A stretch of 64,000 bases of DNA from CAMYMQ01 sp963730305 (lineage in GTDB: Bacteria > Pseudomonadota > Alphaproteobacteria > Bin65). Shown piece by piece: positions 35,458 to 44,726 of the stretch (positions are counted from its first letter, which is position 1; each line of letters begins with the position of its first letter). Location of the stretch: positions 1-64,000 of the forward strand of contig CAVSRB010000009.1 of assembly GCA_963730305.1 (NCBI GenBank), given 5' to 3'. Below the pieces are notes generated by a model. That model was not told where the DNA came from. It saw only the letters and a program-made list of their open reading frames with translations, and did not search any database. The position numbers were made by a program, and so were the translations under genes.

Positions 35458-36973
35458 ATGACCAACGGCACTCTCGACGCCTTCCTCGCCGAGGTCGGCA
35501 GCGCGCTCGGCGGCGACAACGTCAACGTCAGCGACGACACGCTTACCCGCTACGGCGAGAACACCATGCCCGGCGGCGACCGCCGGCCGTCGGCGGTGGT
35601 CTATCCCGGCTCGACCGCCGAGGTGCAGGCGGTGGTGCGCGCGGCCAACACCCACAAGGTGCCGCTCTACCCGGTCTCGACCGGCAACAACATGGGCCTC
35701 GGCACGCGCTCGGCGCCGGCGGCCGGCATGGTCGTGGTCGACCTGGGCAAGCGGATGAACCGCATCCTCGAGGTCGACGAGACGATGGGCTACGCGGCGG
35801 TCGAGCCGGGGGTCAGCTTCCAGATGATGGCCGACGAGCTTGAAGCGCCGCGGCGGCCAGTGGATGATCTCGACCACCTCGGGCCCGCCCGAGGGCGGCA
35901 TGATCGGCAACGCCCTCGACAAGGGCGCGGGCTACGGCCCCTATTTCGACCACTTCGGCTTCGCCTGCGGCATGGAGATCGTGCTCGGCAACGGCGAGAT
36001 CATCCGCACCGGCGACGGCTCGATCGACCTGGGCAAGGACGAGCTGGTCAACTGGCACGTCTCGAAATACGCCTTCGGCCCGATCCTCGACGGCCTGTTC
36101 GCCCAGTCGAACTTCGGCATCGTCACGTATGGGCATCTGGATGCTGCCTCGGCCGCCGGCGATCCGCTCGTTCCACTTCGCCTTCCCCGACGACGCCGAC
36201 TGGGCGAGATCGTCGAGCTGTGCCGGCCCTTGAAGCTCTCCAACTTCGTGCCGACCTGTTCCGCGTCGCCAACGACATGTATCTGATCGGCAACGAGGAC
36301 ACCCATCAGAGTATGCCGCGACCGGCGGCAAGGCCAGCATCACCGACGGCGCGCGCAAGGAGCTGCAGGTTAAGCACGGGGTCGGCGCCTGGACCGTCTC
36401 GGGCGCCTTCTTCGGGTCGTCGATGGAGGCGATCGAACCGCAGATCGAGCGGGTGCGCGCCCACTTCACCGGCTCGGGCAAGGCGACCTACATCGACCAT
36501 CGAGGAGGCGCTGGAGCGCGTCCGCTCAAGTGCGCGATCGAATTCCTTCTCGGGCGTGCCTACCACGGCCGAGCTCGGCCTGCTCAAGTGGCGGCCGGGC
36601 GGCGGCGACGCCTGGTTCACCCCGGGCACGCCGATGGACGGCAAGATGGCGAACGAGTTCCAGCATCTTGGCCGCTCTGATCTACGAGTACAACGGCCTC
36701 GACTACACGGTCATGAACGTGTTGCGGCCCGCGCTTCGCCCGCGGCCTGCATGTCATCTAGTTCAACCGCGAGGACCCAGAGGAGGCGGCCCGCGCCGAC
36801 AAGACCTATGGAATTGGAGTTTGCGCGGCGTGGCGGTTGGCCGTTCGCCGATCGACTGGTACGATTTCCACATGGGCAAGGTCATGCCCGCGTTCCGTGA
36901 AGCCTGCGACGCGATCAAGACCGCCCTCGATCCCAACGGCATCCTGGCGCCCGGCCGATACGGCATCGGCTGA
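35458..36973 (+). CDS. VAO/PCMH-family FAD-binding dehydrogenase (multiple frameshifts)
   Basis: A flavoprotein of the vanillyl-alcohol oxidase/p-cresol methylhydroxylase type, about 505 residues when repaired. Evidence: VPLYPVSTGNNMGLGTRSAP and VVDLGKRMNRILEVDETMGY (FAD PP-loop region), GGQWMISTTSGPPEGGMIGN with NALDKGAGYGPYFDHFGFA, SFHFAFPDDAD, and the C-terminal ALDPNGILAPGRYGIG. Such enzymes oxidise 4-alkylphenols or related aromatics. At least ten indels interrupt it between about 35833 and 36830, including an in-frame TAG near 36759 (HLFN read as HL-stop). It may be a decaying gene or badly sequenced. Partner of the Fe-S protein by context; PCMH normally uses cytochrome c. Confidence 0.7.
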
Positions 36974-37019
36974 CGCCGATGTCCGTTGACCGTGCCAACC
37001 CTGGGGAGGGAGAGGGCCG

Positions 37020-37871
37020 CTGGCCCAAGGCCACCATCACGACCGCGACCACGACCACGTCGTCCGGTTCTATGACGCGCACCCGATCGCCGCGCCCCAG
37101 GTGCTGGCGAAGATCGTCGAGGCGCGCGGCACGCTCGAAGGCCTGACGCCGGAGATCCTGTTCGCGCACGACCAGGACCACTACGGCGGGCTCGCGGCCA
37201 ACGACGCCCTGGCCGAGGCCGCCGGCATCGACGCCGGCCAGCTCGTGCTCGACGTCTGCTCGGGGCTCGGCGGGCCGGCGCGCTACCAGGCGTGGCGGCA
37301 CGGTTGCCGCGTGATCGGGGTCGACGCCAGTCCCAGCCGGGTCGAGGGCGCGCGCGAGCTGACCGAACTGGTCCATCTCGACGACAAGGTCGCCTTCCTC
37401 TACGGCGACGCCCAGGACCTGCCGTTCACCGCCGCCAGCTTCGACGTGGTCGTGAGCCAGGAGGCCTTCCTCCACCTGGCCGACAAGAACGCGGGCGTGG
37501 CCGAGGCCTTCCGGGTGCTCCGCCCCGGCGGCCGCTTCGCCTTCACCGACTGGGTCGCGGGCCCGGCCTTCGGCCCCGCGGACCGCGGGGTGATGTGGAA
37601 CGGCGTCGCCGCGCGCGGGGTGCCGGAGGTGTGGGACTATCTCGGCGTGCTCGAAGACGCCGGCTTCACCGGCGTCGCCGCCACCGACCTGTCCGCCGCC
37701 TGGGTGCCGATCCTGCGCGAGCGGCTGACCATGTACGAGGCCCTGCGCGCCGACGCCATCCGCCGCACCGGCCGGGACCCCCACCGCGACTACTGCCGCT
37801 TCTACGCGCGGTTCGTGGAATTGGCGGAGAGCGGGGCGATCGGCGGGGCTCGGTTCGTGGCGGTGAAGTAG
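37020..37871 (+). CDS. SAM-dependent methyltransferase with His-rich N terminus
   Basis: Class I methyltransferase, about 283 residues from a putative CTG start. Motifs: VLDVCSGLGGPARY (motif I), VIGVDASPSRVEGA, YGDAQDLPF, FDVVVSQEAFLHL and RVLRPGGRFAFTDWVAG. The first in-frame normal start is GTG 37101, but upstream codons (GHHHDRDHDHVVRFYDAHP) look coding and follow GGGGAGGGAGAGG, so CTG 37020 or a damaged ATG is likely. It resembles N- or small-molecule methyltransferases of the Methyltransf_11 group. 46 bases after the flavoprotein, so perhaps the same pathway. Confidence 0.78.
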   Translation: MAQGHHHDRDHDHVVRFYDAHPIAAPQVLAKIVEARGTLEGLTPEILFAHDQDHYGGLAANDALAEAAGIDAGQLVLDVCSGLGGPARYQAWRHGCRVIGVDASPSRVEGARELTELVHLDDKVAFLYGDAQDLPFTAASFDVVVSQEAFLHLADKNAGVAEAFRVLRPGGRFAFTDWVAGPAFGPADRGVMWNGVAARGVPEVWDYLGVLEDAGFTGVAATDLSAAWVPILRERLTMYEALRADAIRRTGRDPHRDYCRFYARFVELAESGAIGGARFVAVK

Positions 37872-37991
37872 GAAACGGCGCGACCCGAGCCCCGCCGCGA
37901 GGCGACGAGCCGCTCTCGCGTCGGACGGGTCGCGCGGCCGGGTACCTGCCCCGGATGTCGCACCAGTATCGTCTGCCTCAAAAAAACACTG

Positions 37992-38233
37992 CCACCCCGG
38001 CCGCAGCGTAGCGGAGAGCCGGGGACCATGCCGAAATCCGGCTCGTCATCTCGCGCTGCAGGCTTGGCAGAAAATAGTAGCTCGTGCGCCCTCATCCTGC
38101 CGAGCAACAGCCTTCGGATGGCGGGTTGCGGCCTCGGCCGCCTCGCCGGCGGCGCACCGAGGCCGGCGGTCCCGGTGCTCGTATTCGCCCAGGCATGGTC
38201 CCCGGCTCTCCGCTGCGCTGCGGCCGGGGTGGT
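37992..38233. repeat. Dispersed GGCAGAA repeat, copy B with outer CCACCCCGGCCG arms
   Basis: Outer arms CCACCCCGGCCGCAGCG and CGCTGCGGCCGGGGTGG, then AGCGGAGAGCCGGGGACCAT and its mirror ATGGTCCCCGGCTCTCCGCT, enclose the core CTGCAGGCTTGGCAGAA...CCTGCCGAGCAACAGCCTTCG. It fills the gap between the methyltransferase and the Gdt1 gene. Copy C (42988-43172) has the same plan. Confidence 0.75.
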
Positions 38234-38264
38234 GCGAATTGAAGTGCGGTGAGTGACCCGCTCC

Positions 38265-38549
38265 TTACCCCTTGAAGTGCCCCACCACCGTCCACACCCC
38301 GATGGCGATGAAGCCCAGCCCGGCGATCAGCTTGAGCGGCACCCCTTCGATAAAGCGCGCGCCCGCGGTGCCGACCACCACCGCGAGCCCGGTCGCCGCG
38401 ATCAGCGCCGCCGAGGCGGCCAGGAACACCATCCACGGCGAGCGTCCGCCGGTGGCGTAGAGCAGGGTGGCGAGCTGCGTCTTGTCGCCCAGCTCGGCGA
38501 GGAAGACGGTGACGAACACGGTCAGGAAGGCGGCGGTCGGCTGGGACAT
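38265..38549 (-). CDS. Gdt1/TMEM165 (UPF0016) family membrane protein, single-domain
   Basis: A 94-residue membrane protein with one Gdt1 unit: helix FLTVFVTVFLAELGDKTQLA contains the signature E-x-G-D-K-T, followed by two further helices (WMVFLAASAALIAATGLAVV, LKLIAGLGFIAIGVWTVV). Gdt1/Mnx proteins carry manganese or calcium. Two-unit members have about 190 residues; one-unit bacterial members usually act as a pair, but no second copy lies here. Separated from purD by 83 bases. Confidence 0.85.
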   Translation of the reverse strand: MSQPTAAFLTVFVTVFLAELGDKTQLATLLYATGGRSPWMVFLAASAALIAATGLAVVVGTAGARFIEGVPLKLIAGLGFIAIGVWTVVGHFKG

Positions 38550-38632
38550 GGGGGCTCCGGCGGTTCGGGAGGTCCGATGGGCGTCCGTCTTACCCCGATC
38601 CAACCGGCCGGACCAATGCGCTTGGCGCGGGC

Positions 38633-39917
38633 CTATTTCCCCCGCGCGATCGCCCGCCAGCCGATGTCGCGGCGGCAGAAGCCCTCCGGCCAGTCGATCC
38701 GGTCGACCGCCTGGTAGGCGCGGTTCTGGGCGTCCTCGATGGTCGCGCCGGTGGCGGTGACGCCGAGCACGCGGCCGCCGGTGGCGACCACCTTGCCGTC
38801 CTCGCAGCCGCGGTGCCGGCGTGGAAGATGGTGACGCTCGTCGAGCGCGCCGGCCGCGTCGAGGCCGCTGATCTCGGTGCCCTTGTCGTAGCTGCCGGGA
38901 TAGCCGTTCGCGGCCATCACCACGCACAGCGCGGCGTCGTCGTACCAGCGCAGGTCGAAGTCCTCGAGCACGCCGTCGCGCGCGGCGATCAGGCACGGCA
39001 GCAGGTCGGACATCAGCCGCACCATCAGCGGCTGGCATTCCGGGTCGCCGAAGCGGGCGTTGAACTCCAGCACCTTGGGCACGCCGTCGGCGCCGATCAT
39101 CAGCCCGGCGTAGAGCACGCCCTTGAACGGCCGGCCCTCGGCGGCCATGGCGGCGACGGTCGGCGCGATCACCGTGTCGATGACGGTCTGCTCCATCGCT
39201 TCGTCGATCACCGGCGCGGGCGAGTAGGCGCCCATGCCGCCGGTGTTGGGCCCGGTGTCGCCGTCGCCGACCGCCTTGTGGTCCTGGGCGGAGGCCAAAG
39301 GCACGAAGTTCGTGCCGTCGCAGATGGCGAGGAAGCTCGCCTCCTCGCCGTCGAGGAATTCCTCGACCACGACCTCCGCGCCGGCCTCGCCGAAGGCGCG
39401 GTCGGCCATGATCGCGTCGACCGCGTCGAGCGCTTCCTGCTCCGACTGGGCGACGATCACGCCCTTGCCGGCGGCCAGCCCGTCGGCCTTGACCACGATC
39501 GGCGCGCCGCGCTCGCGGATGAACGCCTTGGCGTCCTCGGCGTCGGTGAAGCGGCCGTAGGCGGCGGTCGGGATGCCGTACTTGGCGCACAGGTCCTTCA
39601 TGAAGCCCTTGGAGCCTTCGAGGATCGCGGCGTCGGCGCTCGGCCCGAAGGCCTTGATCCCGGCATGCTCCAGCCGGTCGACCAGGCCGGCGACCAGCGG
39701 CGCCTCGGGCCCGACCACGACGAAGTCGGCCTCGTTCTCCTTGGCGAAGGCGACCAGGCCGTCGAGGTCGTCGGCGGCGATCGGCACGCACTCGGCGTCC
39801 TGCGGCGATGCCCGCGTTGCCCGGCGCGCACCACAGCTTCTCGCACAGCGGCGAGGCCGCGATGGTCCAGCACAGCGCGTGCTCGCGCCCGCCGCCACCG
39901 ACCACCAGAACCTTCAT
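38633..39917 (-). CDS. purD: Phosphoribosylamine-glycine ligase (frameshifted)
   Basis: PurD makes GAR in purine synthesis. The N terminus MKVLVVGGGGREHALCWTIA lies in one frame and GNAGIA joins QDAECVPIAADDLDGLV in the next after one extra base in the minus-strand sequence ATCGCCGCAGG near 39800-39807. The ATP-grasp core is intact: FMKDLCAKYGIPTAAY, PIVVKADGLAAGKGVIVA, GGMGAYSPAPV, LEFNARFGDPECQ. Two compensating indels near 38836 and 38807 scramble about ten residues in the conserved FHAGT segment. The enzyme is essential for purine prototrophy, so these are probable sequence errors. Divergent from xseA. Confidence 0.92.
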
Positions 39918-39962
39918 GGATGCCCCCTCCCGCGACCGTCGTGATGTGCTACTCATAGAGGG

Positions 39963-41445
39963 ATGACCGAAACCCCCGCAAGCCTCAGCGCCGCCGCGGA
40001 TCCCCGATCCGGTCACAACGCGCCGGTCTTCTCCGTCTCCGAGATCTCGGGGGCGCTCAAGCGCATGGTCGAGACCGAGTTCGGCCACGTCCGGGTGCGC
40101 GGCGAGATCTCCGGCTTCAAGCGCGCCGCCTCCGGCCACCTCTACATGGCGCTCAAGGACGAGTCGGCCGTGCTCGACGCGGTGTGCTGGCGCGGGACCT
40201 CGGGCCGCCTGTCGATCGCGCCCGAGGACGGCATGGAGGTGATCGCCACCGGGCGGCTGACCACCTATCCGGGCCGGTCGAAATACCAGATCGTGATCGA
40301 ATCGCTGGAGCTGGCCGGCGAGGGCGCGCTGCTCAAGCTGCTCGAGGAGCGGCGCCGGAAGCTCGCCGCCGAGGGGCTGTTCGACGAGGCGCGCAAGCGG
40401 GCGCTGCCCTATCTGCCCGAGGTGATCGGCGTGGTCACCTCGCCGACCGGCGCGGTGATCCGCGACATCCTGCATCGGCTGGCCGACCGCTTCCCGCGCC
40501 ACGTGCTGCTGTGGCCGGTGCTGGTCCAGGGCGACGGCGCGGCCGAGCAGGTCGCCGCGGCGATCGAGGGCTTCAACGCGCTCGCCCCCGGTGGTCCGGT
40601 GCCGCGGCCGGACGTGCTGATCGTCGCCCGCGGCGGCGGCTCGCTCGAAGACCTGTGGGCGTTCAACGAGGAGGTCGTGGTGCGCGCCGCCGCCGCCTCG
40701 GACATCCCGCTGATCTCCGCGGTCGGCCACGAGACCGACACCACCCTGATCGACTACGCCTCGGACCGGCGCGCGCCGACCCCGACGGCGGCGGCCGAGA
40801 TCGCGGTGCCGGTGCGGGCCGAGCTGATCGCCGACCTGCTCGACCGCGAGCGCCGGCTGGTCGGCTCGATGACCCGCCAGATCGACGCCCTCAAGCGCCA
40901 CGTCGAGGCGACCGGCCGCGGCCTGCCCCGGCCGGAGGCGGTGATCGAGACCAAGGGCCAGCAGCTCGACGACCGGTCGGAGCGGCTCGACGTCGCCGTA
41001 CGCGGCTACCTGCGCGACCGCGCCCAGCGGCTCGGCACCGCGGTGTCGGGCCTGCGCCCGGCCAACCTCGACCGGCTGACCCGCGACGCCGCCGAACGGC
41101 TGAACGGGTGGAGCGAACGGCTCAAGCCGATGATCGAGCGCCGGCTCGCCGAAGCCGGCGACCGGCTCAAGCAGGCGTCGGCATTGCTCGAACTCCTATT
41201 CCTACGAACGGGTGCTCGACCGCGGCTTCGCGCTGGTCCAGGACGGGTCGGGCGCGCCGGTGACCAGCGTCGCCCAGGCGCCGGCCGGGGCCGACCTGGC
41301 GATCCGCTTCCGCGACGGCGCGGTCGCCGCGACGGTGAAGGGGCCGGTCGGCGAGCCGGGTCCGGGCGGTGCCGCGGCCAAGCCGGCGCACAAGAAGCCG
41401 AAGCCGCCGGAGACCCCCGACGACGCCCAGGGGAGCCTGCTGTGA
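39963..41445 (+). CDS. xseA: Exodeoxyribonuclease VII large subunit (frameshifted near 3' end)
   Basis: XseA, the large subunit of exonuclease VII. The OB-fold N terminus (VFSVSEISGALKRMVETEFG, VRVRGEISGFKRAASGHLYM) and catalytic core (VVTSPTGAVIRDILHRLADR, ARGGGSLEDLWAFNEE, AVGHETDTTLIDYASDRRAPT) are intact. At 41190-41196 GAACTCC probably stands for GAATCC; removing the C joins LLE to SYSYERVLDRGFALVQDGSG and restores the C terminus ending at 41445, about 493 residues. Uncorrected, the frame runs on through the next gene. Lies 45 bases from divergent purD. Confidence 0.92.
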
Positions 41446-41492
41446 GTCGGCTTGGCGCGATTTGTGTTGATCCAGGGTCGAAAACGTCGACG

Positions 41493-41616
41493 TCCCCTCC
41501 CCCCTCGAGGGGGAGGGTTAGGGAGGGGGGGCTGCTCAAGGGCGTATACCGCCGACGGCCGAGTTCGCCCGTCGGCACACCCCCCACCCCGTCCCTCCCC
41601 CTCAAGGGGGGAGGGG
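41493..41616. repeat. C/G-rich intergenic repeat, family 1, copy 2
   Basis: CCCCTCCCCCCTCGAGGGGG and GAGGGTTAGGGAGGGG at the left, CCGTCCCTCCCCCTCAAGGG at the right, with GCCGACGG...CCGTCGGC-like inner pairing (GCCCGTCGGCAC). Same family as 1-151 in opposite orientation. Fills the gap between xseA and the M23 peptidase gene. Confidence 0.7.
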
Positions 41617-41666
41617 GTCTGCCGCGGCGGTGCGTCGATAACATCGGATCGCGTCTTGGAAGGACG

Positions 41667-42575
41667 ATTGGCGCCCTGGCCAGCGCGGCCGTGGTCGCGC
41701 TCTGCCTCGCCGGTCCGGCCCACGCCGCCAAGCCGCTGCCCTACCGGCTCACCGGGCCGCTGGTCCAGGGCGGGCTGGTCACCGGGTGGGCGATCCCCGG
41801 CTCGACGATCACGCTCGACGGCAAGCCGGTGCGCCAGAACGCCCGCGGCTGGTTCGCGCTGGGCTTCGGCCGCGACGCCAAGCCGACCGCCGCGCTGTCG
41901 GTGACCGTCCCCGAGGGCGGCACCTTCACGCGCACGTTGCACATCCGCCAGCGCAAGTACCGCATCCAGCGGCTCACCCTGCCGCCCAAGTATGTCGACA
42001 AGATCGACCCCAAGTCGGCGCTCTACAAACGGCTCGAACGCGAATACCTGGTGATCAAGGCGGCGCGCGAGCGGCAGAGTGCGACGGCCTTCTTCCGCCA
42101 GGGCCTGATCTGGCCGGTCAAGGGGCGCATCTCCGGCGTGTTCGGCAGCCAGCGCATCCTCAACGGCAAGCCGCGCCGGCCCCACTTCGGCGTCGACATC
42201 GCGGTGCCCCGCGGCACGCCGGTGCGCGCGGCGGCGGCGGGCACGGTCGTGGTCGCCTACGACCAGATGTACTTCTCCGGGCGGACGGTGGTGATCGACC
42301 ACGGCCTGGGCGTCAACACGGTCTACATCCACCTCGCCAAGATCCTGGTCAAGGTCGGCCAGAAGGTCGACCGCGGCACGGTGATCGGCACGGTCGGCAC
42401 CAGCGGCCGCTCGACCGGCCCGCACCTGCACTGGGGCCTCTCGCTCCACCTGTTGCCGCTCGACCCGGCGCTGGCGGTCAGGGCCGGCAGCGGCCGCGTC
42501 GTCCGTGGGCCGCCCGGCACGCGCCGCCACCACCACCGGCCGCGCCATCCCCGGCCGCCGCGGCGCCGGCACTAG
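41667..42575 (+). CDS. M23 family metallopeptidase (LytM domain), secreted
   Basis: An about 302-residue peptidoglycan-related endopeptidase. The N terminus IGALASAAVVALCLAGPAHA is a signal peptide; the LytM domain near the C terminus has HFGVDIAVPRGTPVRAAAAG (HxxxD zinc site), VNTVYIHLAK and GRSTGPHLHWGL (HxH zinc site). All zinc ligands of active M23 enzymes are present. No ATG, GTG or TTG is in frame at the N terminus; ATT 41667, with GGAAGG just upstream, or CTG 41676 may serve, or a base error hides the real start. Confidence 0.85.
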   Translation: MGALASAAVVALCLAGPAHAAKPLPYRLTGPLVQGGLVTGWAIPGSTITLDGKPVRQNARGWFALGFGRDAKPTAALSVTVPEGGTFTRTLHIRQRKYRIQRLTLPPKYVDKIDPKSALYKRLEREYLVIKAARERQSATAFFRQGLIWPVKGRISGVFGSQRILNGKPRRPHFGVDIAVPRGTPVRAAAAGTVVVAYDQMYFSGRTVVIDHGLGVNTVYIHLAKILVKVGQKVDRGTVIGTVGTSGRSTGPHLHWGLSLHLLPLDPALAVRAGSGRVVRGPPGTRRHHHRPRHPRPPRRRH

Positions 42576-42605
42576 CGCCGGCGGACTTCGCCCGGTCCCT
42601 GCGCC

Positions 42606-42956
42606 ATGGCCGGCCATGCCCACAACGCCCGGATGCTGTGGTGGATCAAGGTGGCGCACACCGCGATCTGGGCCGTGTTCGCCGCGTCGATCCTGGCGAT
42701 CCCGGTGGCGACGGCGACGGGCGATCTCCGCCTCGGCCTGTGGCTCAGCCTGCTGGTGGCGGTCGAGGTCGTGGTGCTGCTGGTCAACGGCATGCGCTGC
42801 CCGCTGACCGACCTCGCCGGGCGCTACGCCGACGAGCGGCCGGTCGGCTTCGACATCTTCCTGCCGGCCTGGCTGGCCCGGAACAACAAGCTGATCTTCG
42901 GGACCCTGTGGGTCGCGGCGGAGCTGTTCCTGGCGGGGCGCTGGCTGGCGGGCTAG
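42606..42956 (+). CDS. Conserved four-helix membrane protein, unknown function
   Basis: A 116-residue inner-membrane protein. Helices WWIKVAHTAIWAVFAASILA, LWLSLLVAVEVVVLLVNG and LIFGTLWVAAELFLAG flank a conserved-looking loop MRCPLTDLAGRYADERPVGF with DIFLPAWLARNNKLIFG. Proteins with this RCPLT...FDIFLP.WLA signature are widespread in proteobacteria but have no known function. Starts 30 bases after the M23 peptidase gene. Confidence 0.75.
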   Translation: MAGHAHNARMLWWIKVAHTAIWAVFAASILAIPVATATGDLRLGLWLSLLVAVEVVVLLVNGMRCPLTDLAGRYADERPVGFDIFLPAWLARNNKLIFGTLWVAAELFLAGRWLAG

Positions 42957-42987
42957 ACGCTTCGCTTCAAACCGCGAAAAAATGACA

Positions 42988-43172
42988 CCACCCCGGCCGG
43001 AGCGCAGCGGAGAGCCGGGGACCATGCCGATCACCCGTCCCGTCGTTTTACGCTGAATGCTCGGCAGAAGAGGGCGGCGCGACCGGCTCCTCTTGCCGAG
43101 CAAGCCATGCGCGATGGTGTGCGCTACGGCGACAGTGGTCCCCGGCTCTCCGCTGCGCTCCGGCCGGGGTGG
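42988..43172. repeat. Dispersed GGCAGAAGAGGGCGG repeat, copy C with outer arms
   Basis: CCACCCCGGCCGGAGCGCAG and CTGCGCTCCGGCCGGGGTGG arms around GGAGAGCCGGGGACCATGCC and the core GAATGCTCGGCAGAAGAGGG...CTCTTGCCGAGCAAGCCATG. Almost the same plan as 37992-38233. Lies between convergent genes. Confidence 0.75.
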
Positions 43173-43196
43173 CAATTTTTCGAAGGGTCGCCGATG

Positions 43197-43730
43197 TCAG
43201 ACCGCCCGCTTCCGTCTGTAGAACAGGTGCGGCAGGCCCTCGCGGCGGAAATTGGCCTCGAAGCGGTAGCCGTTCTTCTCCATCACCCGCGCCGAGGCCC
43301 GGTTGGTGGTCAGGGTGAACGCCACCGTGTCGCGCAGCTTGAAGGTCTCGTCGGCCTCGGCCAGCACGGCGGCGGCCATCTCGGTGGCCAGGCCGCGGCC
43401 CCACAGGTCGGGCATCACGGCGTAGAGCAGCTCGATCTCCGGCCGGTTGCGCACGGTCTGGCGGCGCAGGCCGCAATAGCCGGCGAAGGCGTCGCCGTCG
43501 GCGTCCTTGACGCGGAACAGCCACAGCCCGAAACCGTCGGCCGCCTGTTGCTGGTGCATCTCGTCGATCAGGCCGCGGGTGCGGGCGAGCGGCACCGGCC
43601 GCCGGTCGGTGGTCAGGGTCGCGGCGGCGCGCGGGTCGCCGTGGATGCGGCGCAGCGCGACCTCGTCGTCGCCCCGGCCGAGCAGGGCGCCGGTCAGGCG
43701 CGGCGTCTCGATCACGCGGTCGCCGCCCAA
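43197..43730 (-). CDS. GNAT acetyltransferase (RimJ/RimL-type)
   Basis: A 177-residue N-acetyltransferase. It opens VIETPRLTGALL, has FAGYCGLRRQ and the acetyl-CoA loop MPDLWGRGLATEMAAAVL, then RASARVMEKNGYRFEANFRR, the family C-terminal segment. Start could be TTG 43730 or GTG 43715; the latter gives the common N terminus. 9 bases after lpxK, so it is the last gene of the lipid A operon, though its target is unknown. Confidence 0.85.
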   Translation of the reverse strand: MGGDRVIETPRLTGALLGRGDDEVALRRIHGDPRAAATLTTDRRPVPLARTRGLIDEMHQQQAADGFGLWLFRVKDADGDAFAGYCGLRRQTVRNRPEIELLYAVMPDLWGRGLATEMAAAVLAEADETFKLRDTVAFTLTTNRASARVMEKNGYRFEANFRREGLPHLFYRRKRAV

Positions 43731-43739
43731 CGGCCGGCC

Positions 43740-44726
43740 CTAGGCATCGCGGCCGCCGAAGCCGGCCACCACACGGTCGAGCAGGGCGAGGATCCGCACC
43801 GGGTCCTCCCACTCCAGCAGCACCGGCACCGGCGTGACCATCGGCCGGGCGTCGGCCGACAGGCGGACATAATCCTTCTCGGTGGTCACCGGCACCGCGT
43901 CGCGGCTGCTGGCGATCTCGCAGGCGAGCATCACGTCCTCGTCGCTGAAGCGGTGGTGGTCGGGGAAGGGCATCGCCTCGACCAGCTCGGCGCCGAGCGC
44001 GCGCAGCGTCTCGAAGAACTTGTCCGGCCGGCCGATGCCGGCGAAGGCGACGACGCGCCGGCCGCGCAGGGCCAGCGCCTCCTCAGACGGCGTCAGCCGC
44101 GCCGCCAGCCGGGGCGTCTTGCCGAGCCGCGGGCCGACCTCGGCCTCGTCGTCGCCGACCAGCACCACCGCGTCGGCGCGCGCCAGCCCGGCGGCGACCG
44201 GCTCGCGCAGCGGGCCGGCGGGGATGACCCGGCGGTTGCCGAAGCCGAAGCCGCCGTCGACCACGACCAGCGACAGGTCCTTGCGCAGCGTCGGGTTCTG
44301 GTGGCCGTCGTCCATCACGATCGCCTCGGCCCCGGCCGCGACCGCGGCGCGCGCGCCGGCGGCGCGGTCGCGCGCCACCCAGGTCGGCGCCGCGCGGGCG
44401 AGCAGCAGCGGCTCGTCGCCGACGTCGCCGGCGGTGTGGACCGCGAGGTCGACGCGCACCGGGCCGTCGAGCCGGCCGCGATAGCCGCGGCTGAGCAGGT
44501 GGGCCGCGACGCCGCGGTTGGTCAGGATCGCGGCGATCGACATGGCGACCGGGGTCTTGCCGCTGCCGCCCGCACTCAGGTTGCCGACGCAGATCACCGG
44601 CACCGGCGGGGCGTAGGCGGGCTGGCGCGCGACCCGCCGCCGCGTCGCCCAGGCGTAGACCGCCCCGGCCGGGAGCAGCAGCGCGGAGAGCACGCCGCGG
44701 CCCGACCAGAAGTCAGGCGTCCTCAT
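43740..44726 (-). CDS. lpxK: Tetraacyldisaccharide 4'-kinase
   Basis: LpxK phosphorylates the 4' position of tetraacyldisaccharide 1-phosphate to give lipid IVA. The 328 residues start with a membrane-facing helix (LSALLLPAGAVYAWATRRRV), then the P-loop GNLSAGGSGKTPVAMSIA (about residues 48-65), LLSRGYRGRLDGPVRV, VMDDGHQNPTLRKDLSLVVV and TTEKDYVRL. Overlaps the end of waaA by 14 bases, a sign of translational coupling. Confidence 0.95.
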   Translation of the reverse strand: MRTPDFWSGRGVLSALLLPAGAVYAWATRRRVARQPAYAPPVPVICVGNLSAGGSGKTPVAMSIAAILTNRGVAAHLLSRGYRGRLDGPVRVDLAVHTAGDVGDEPLLLARAAPTWVARDRAAGARAAVAAGAEAIVMDDGHQNPTLRKDLSLVVVDGGFGFGNRRVIPAGPLREPVAAGLARADAVVLVGDDEAEVGPRLGKTPRLAARLTPSEEALALRGRRVVAFAGIGRPDKFFETLRALGAELVEAMPFPDHHRFSDEDVMLACEIASSRDAVPVTTEKDYVRLSADARPMVTPVPVLLEWEDPVRILALLDRVVAGFGGRDA

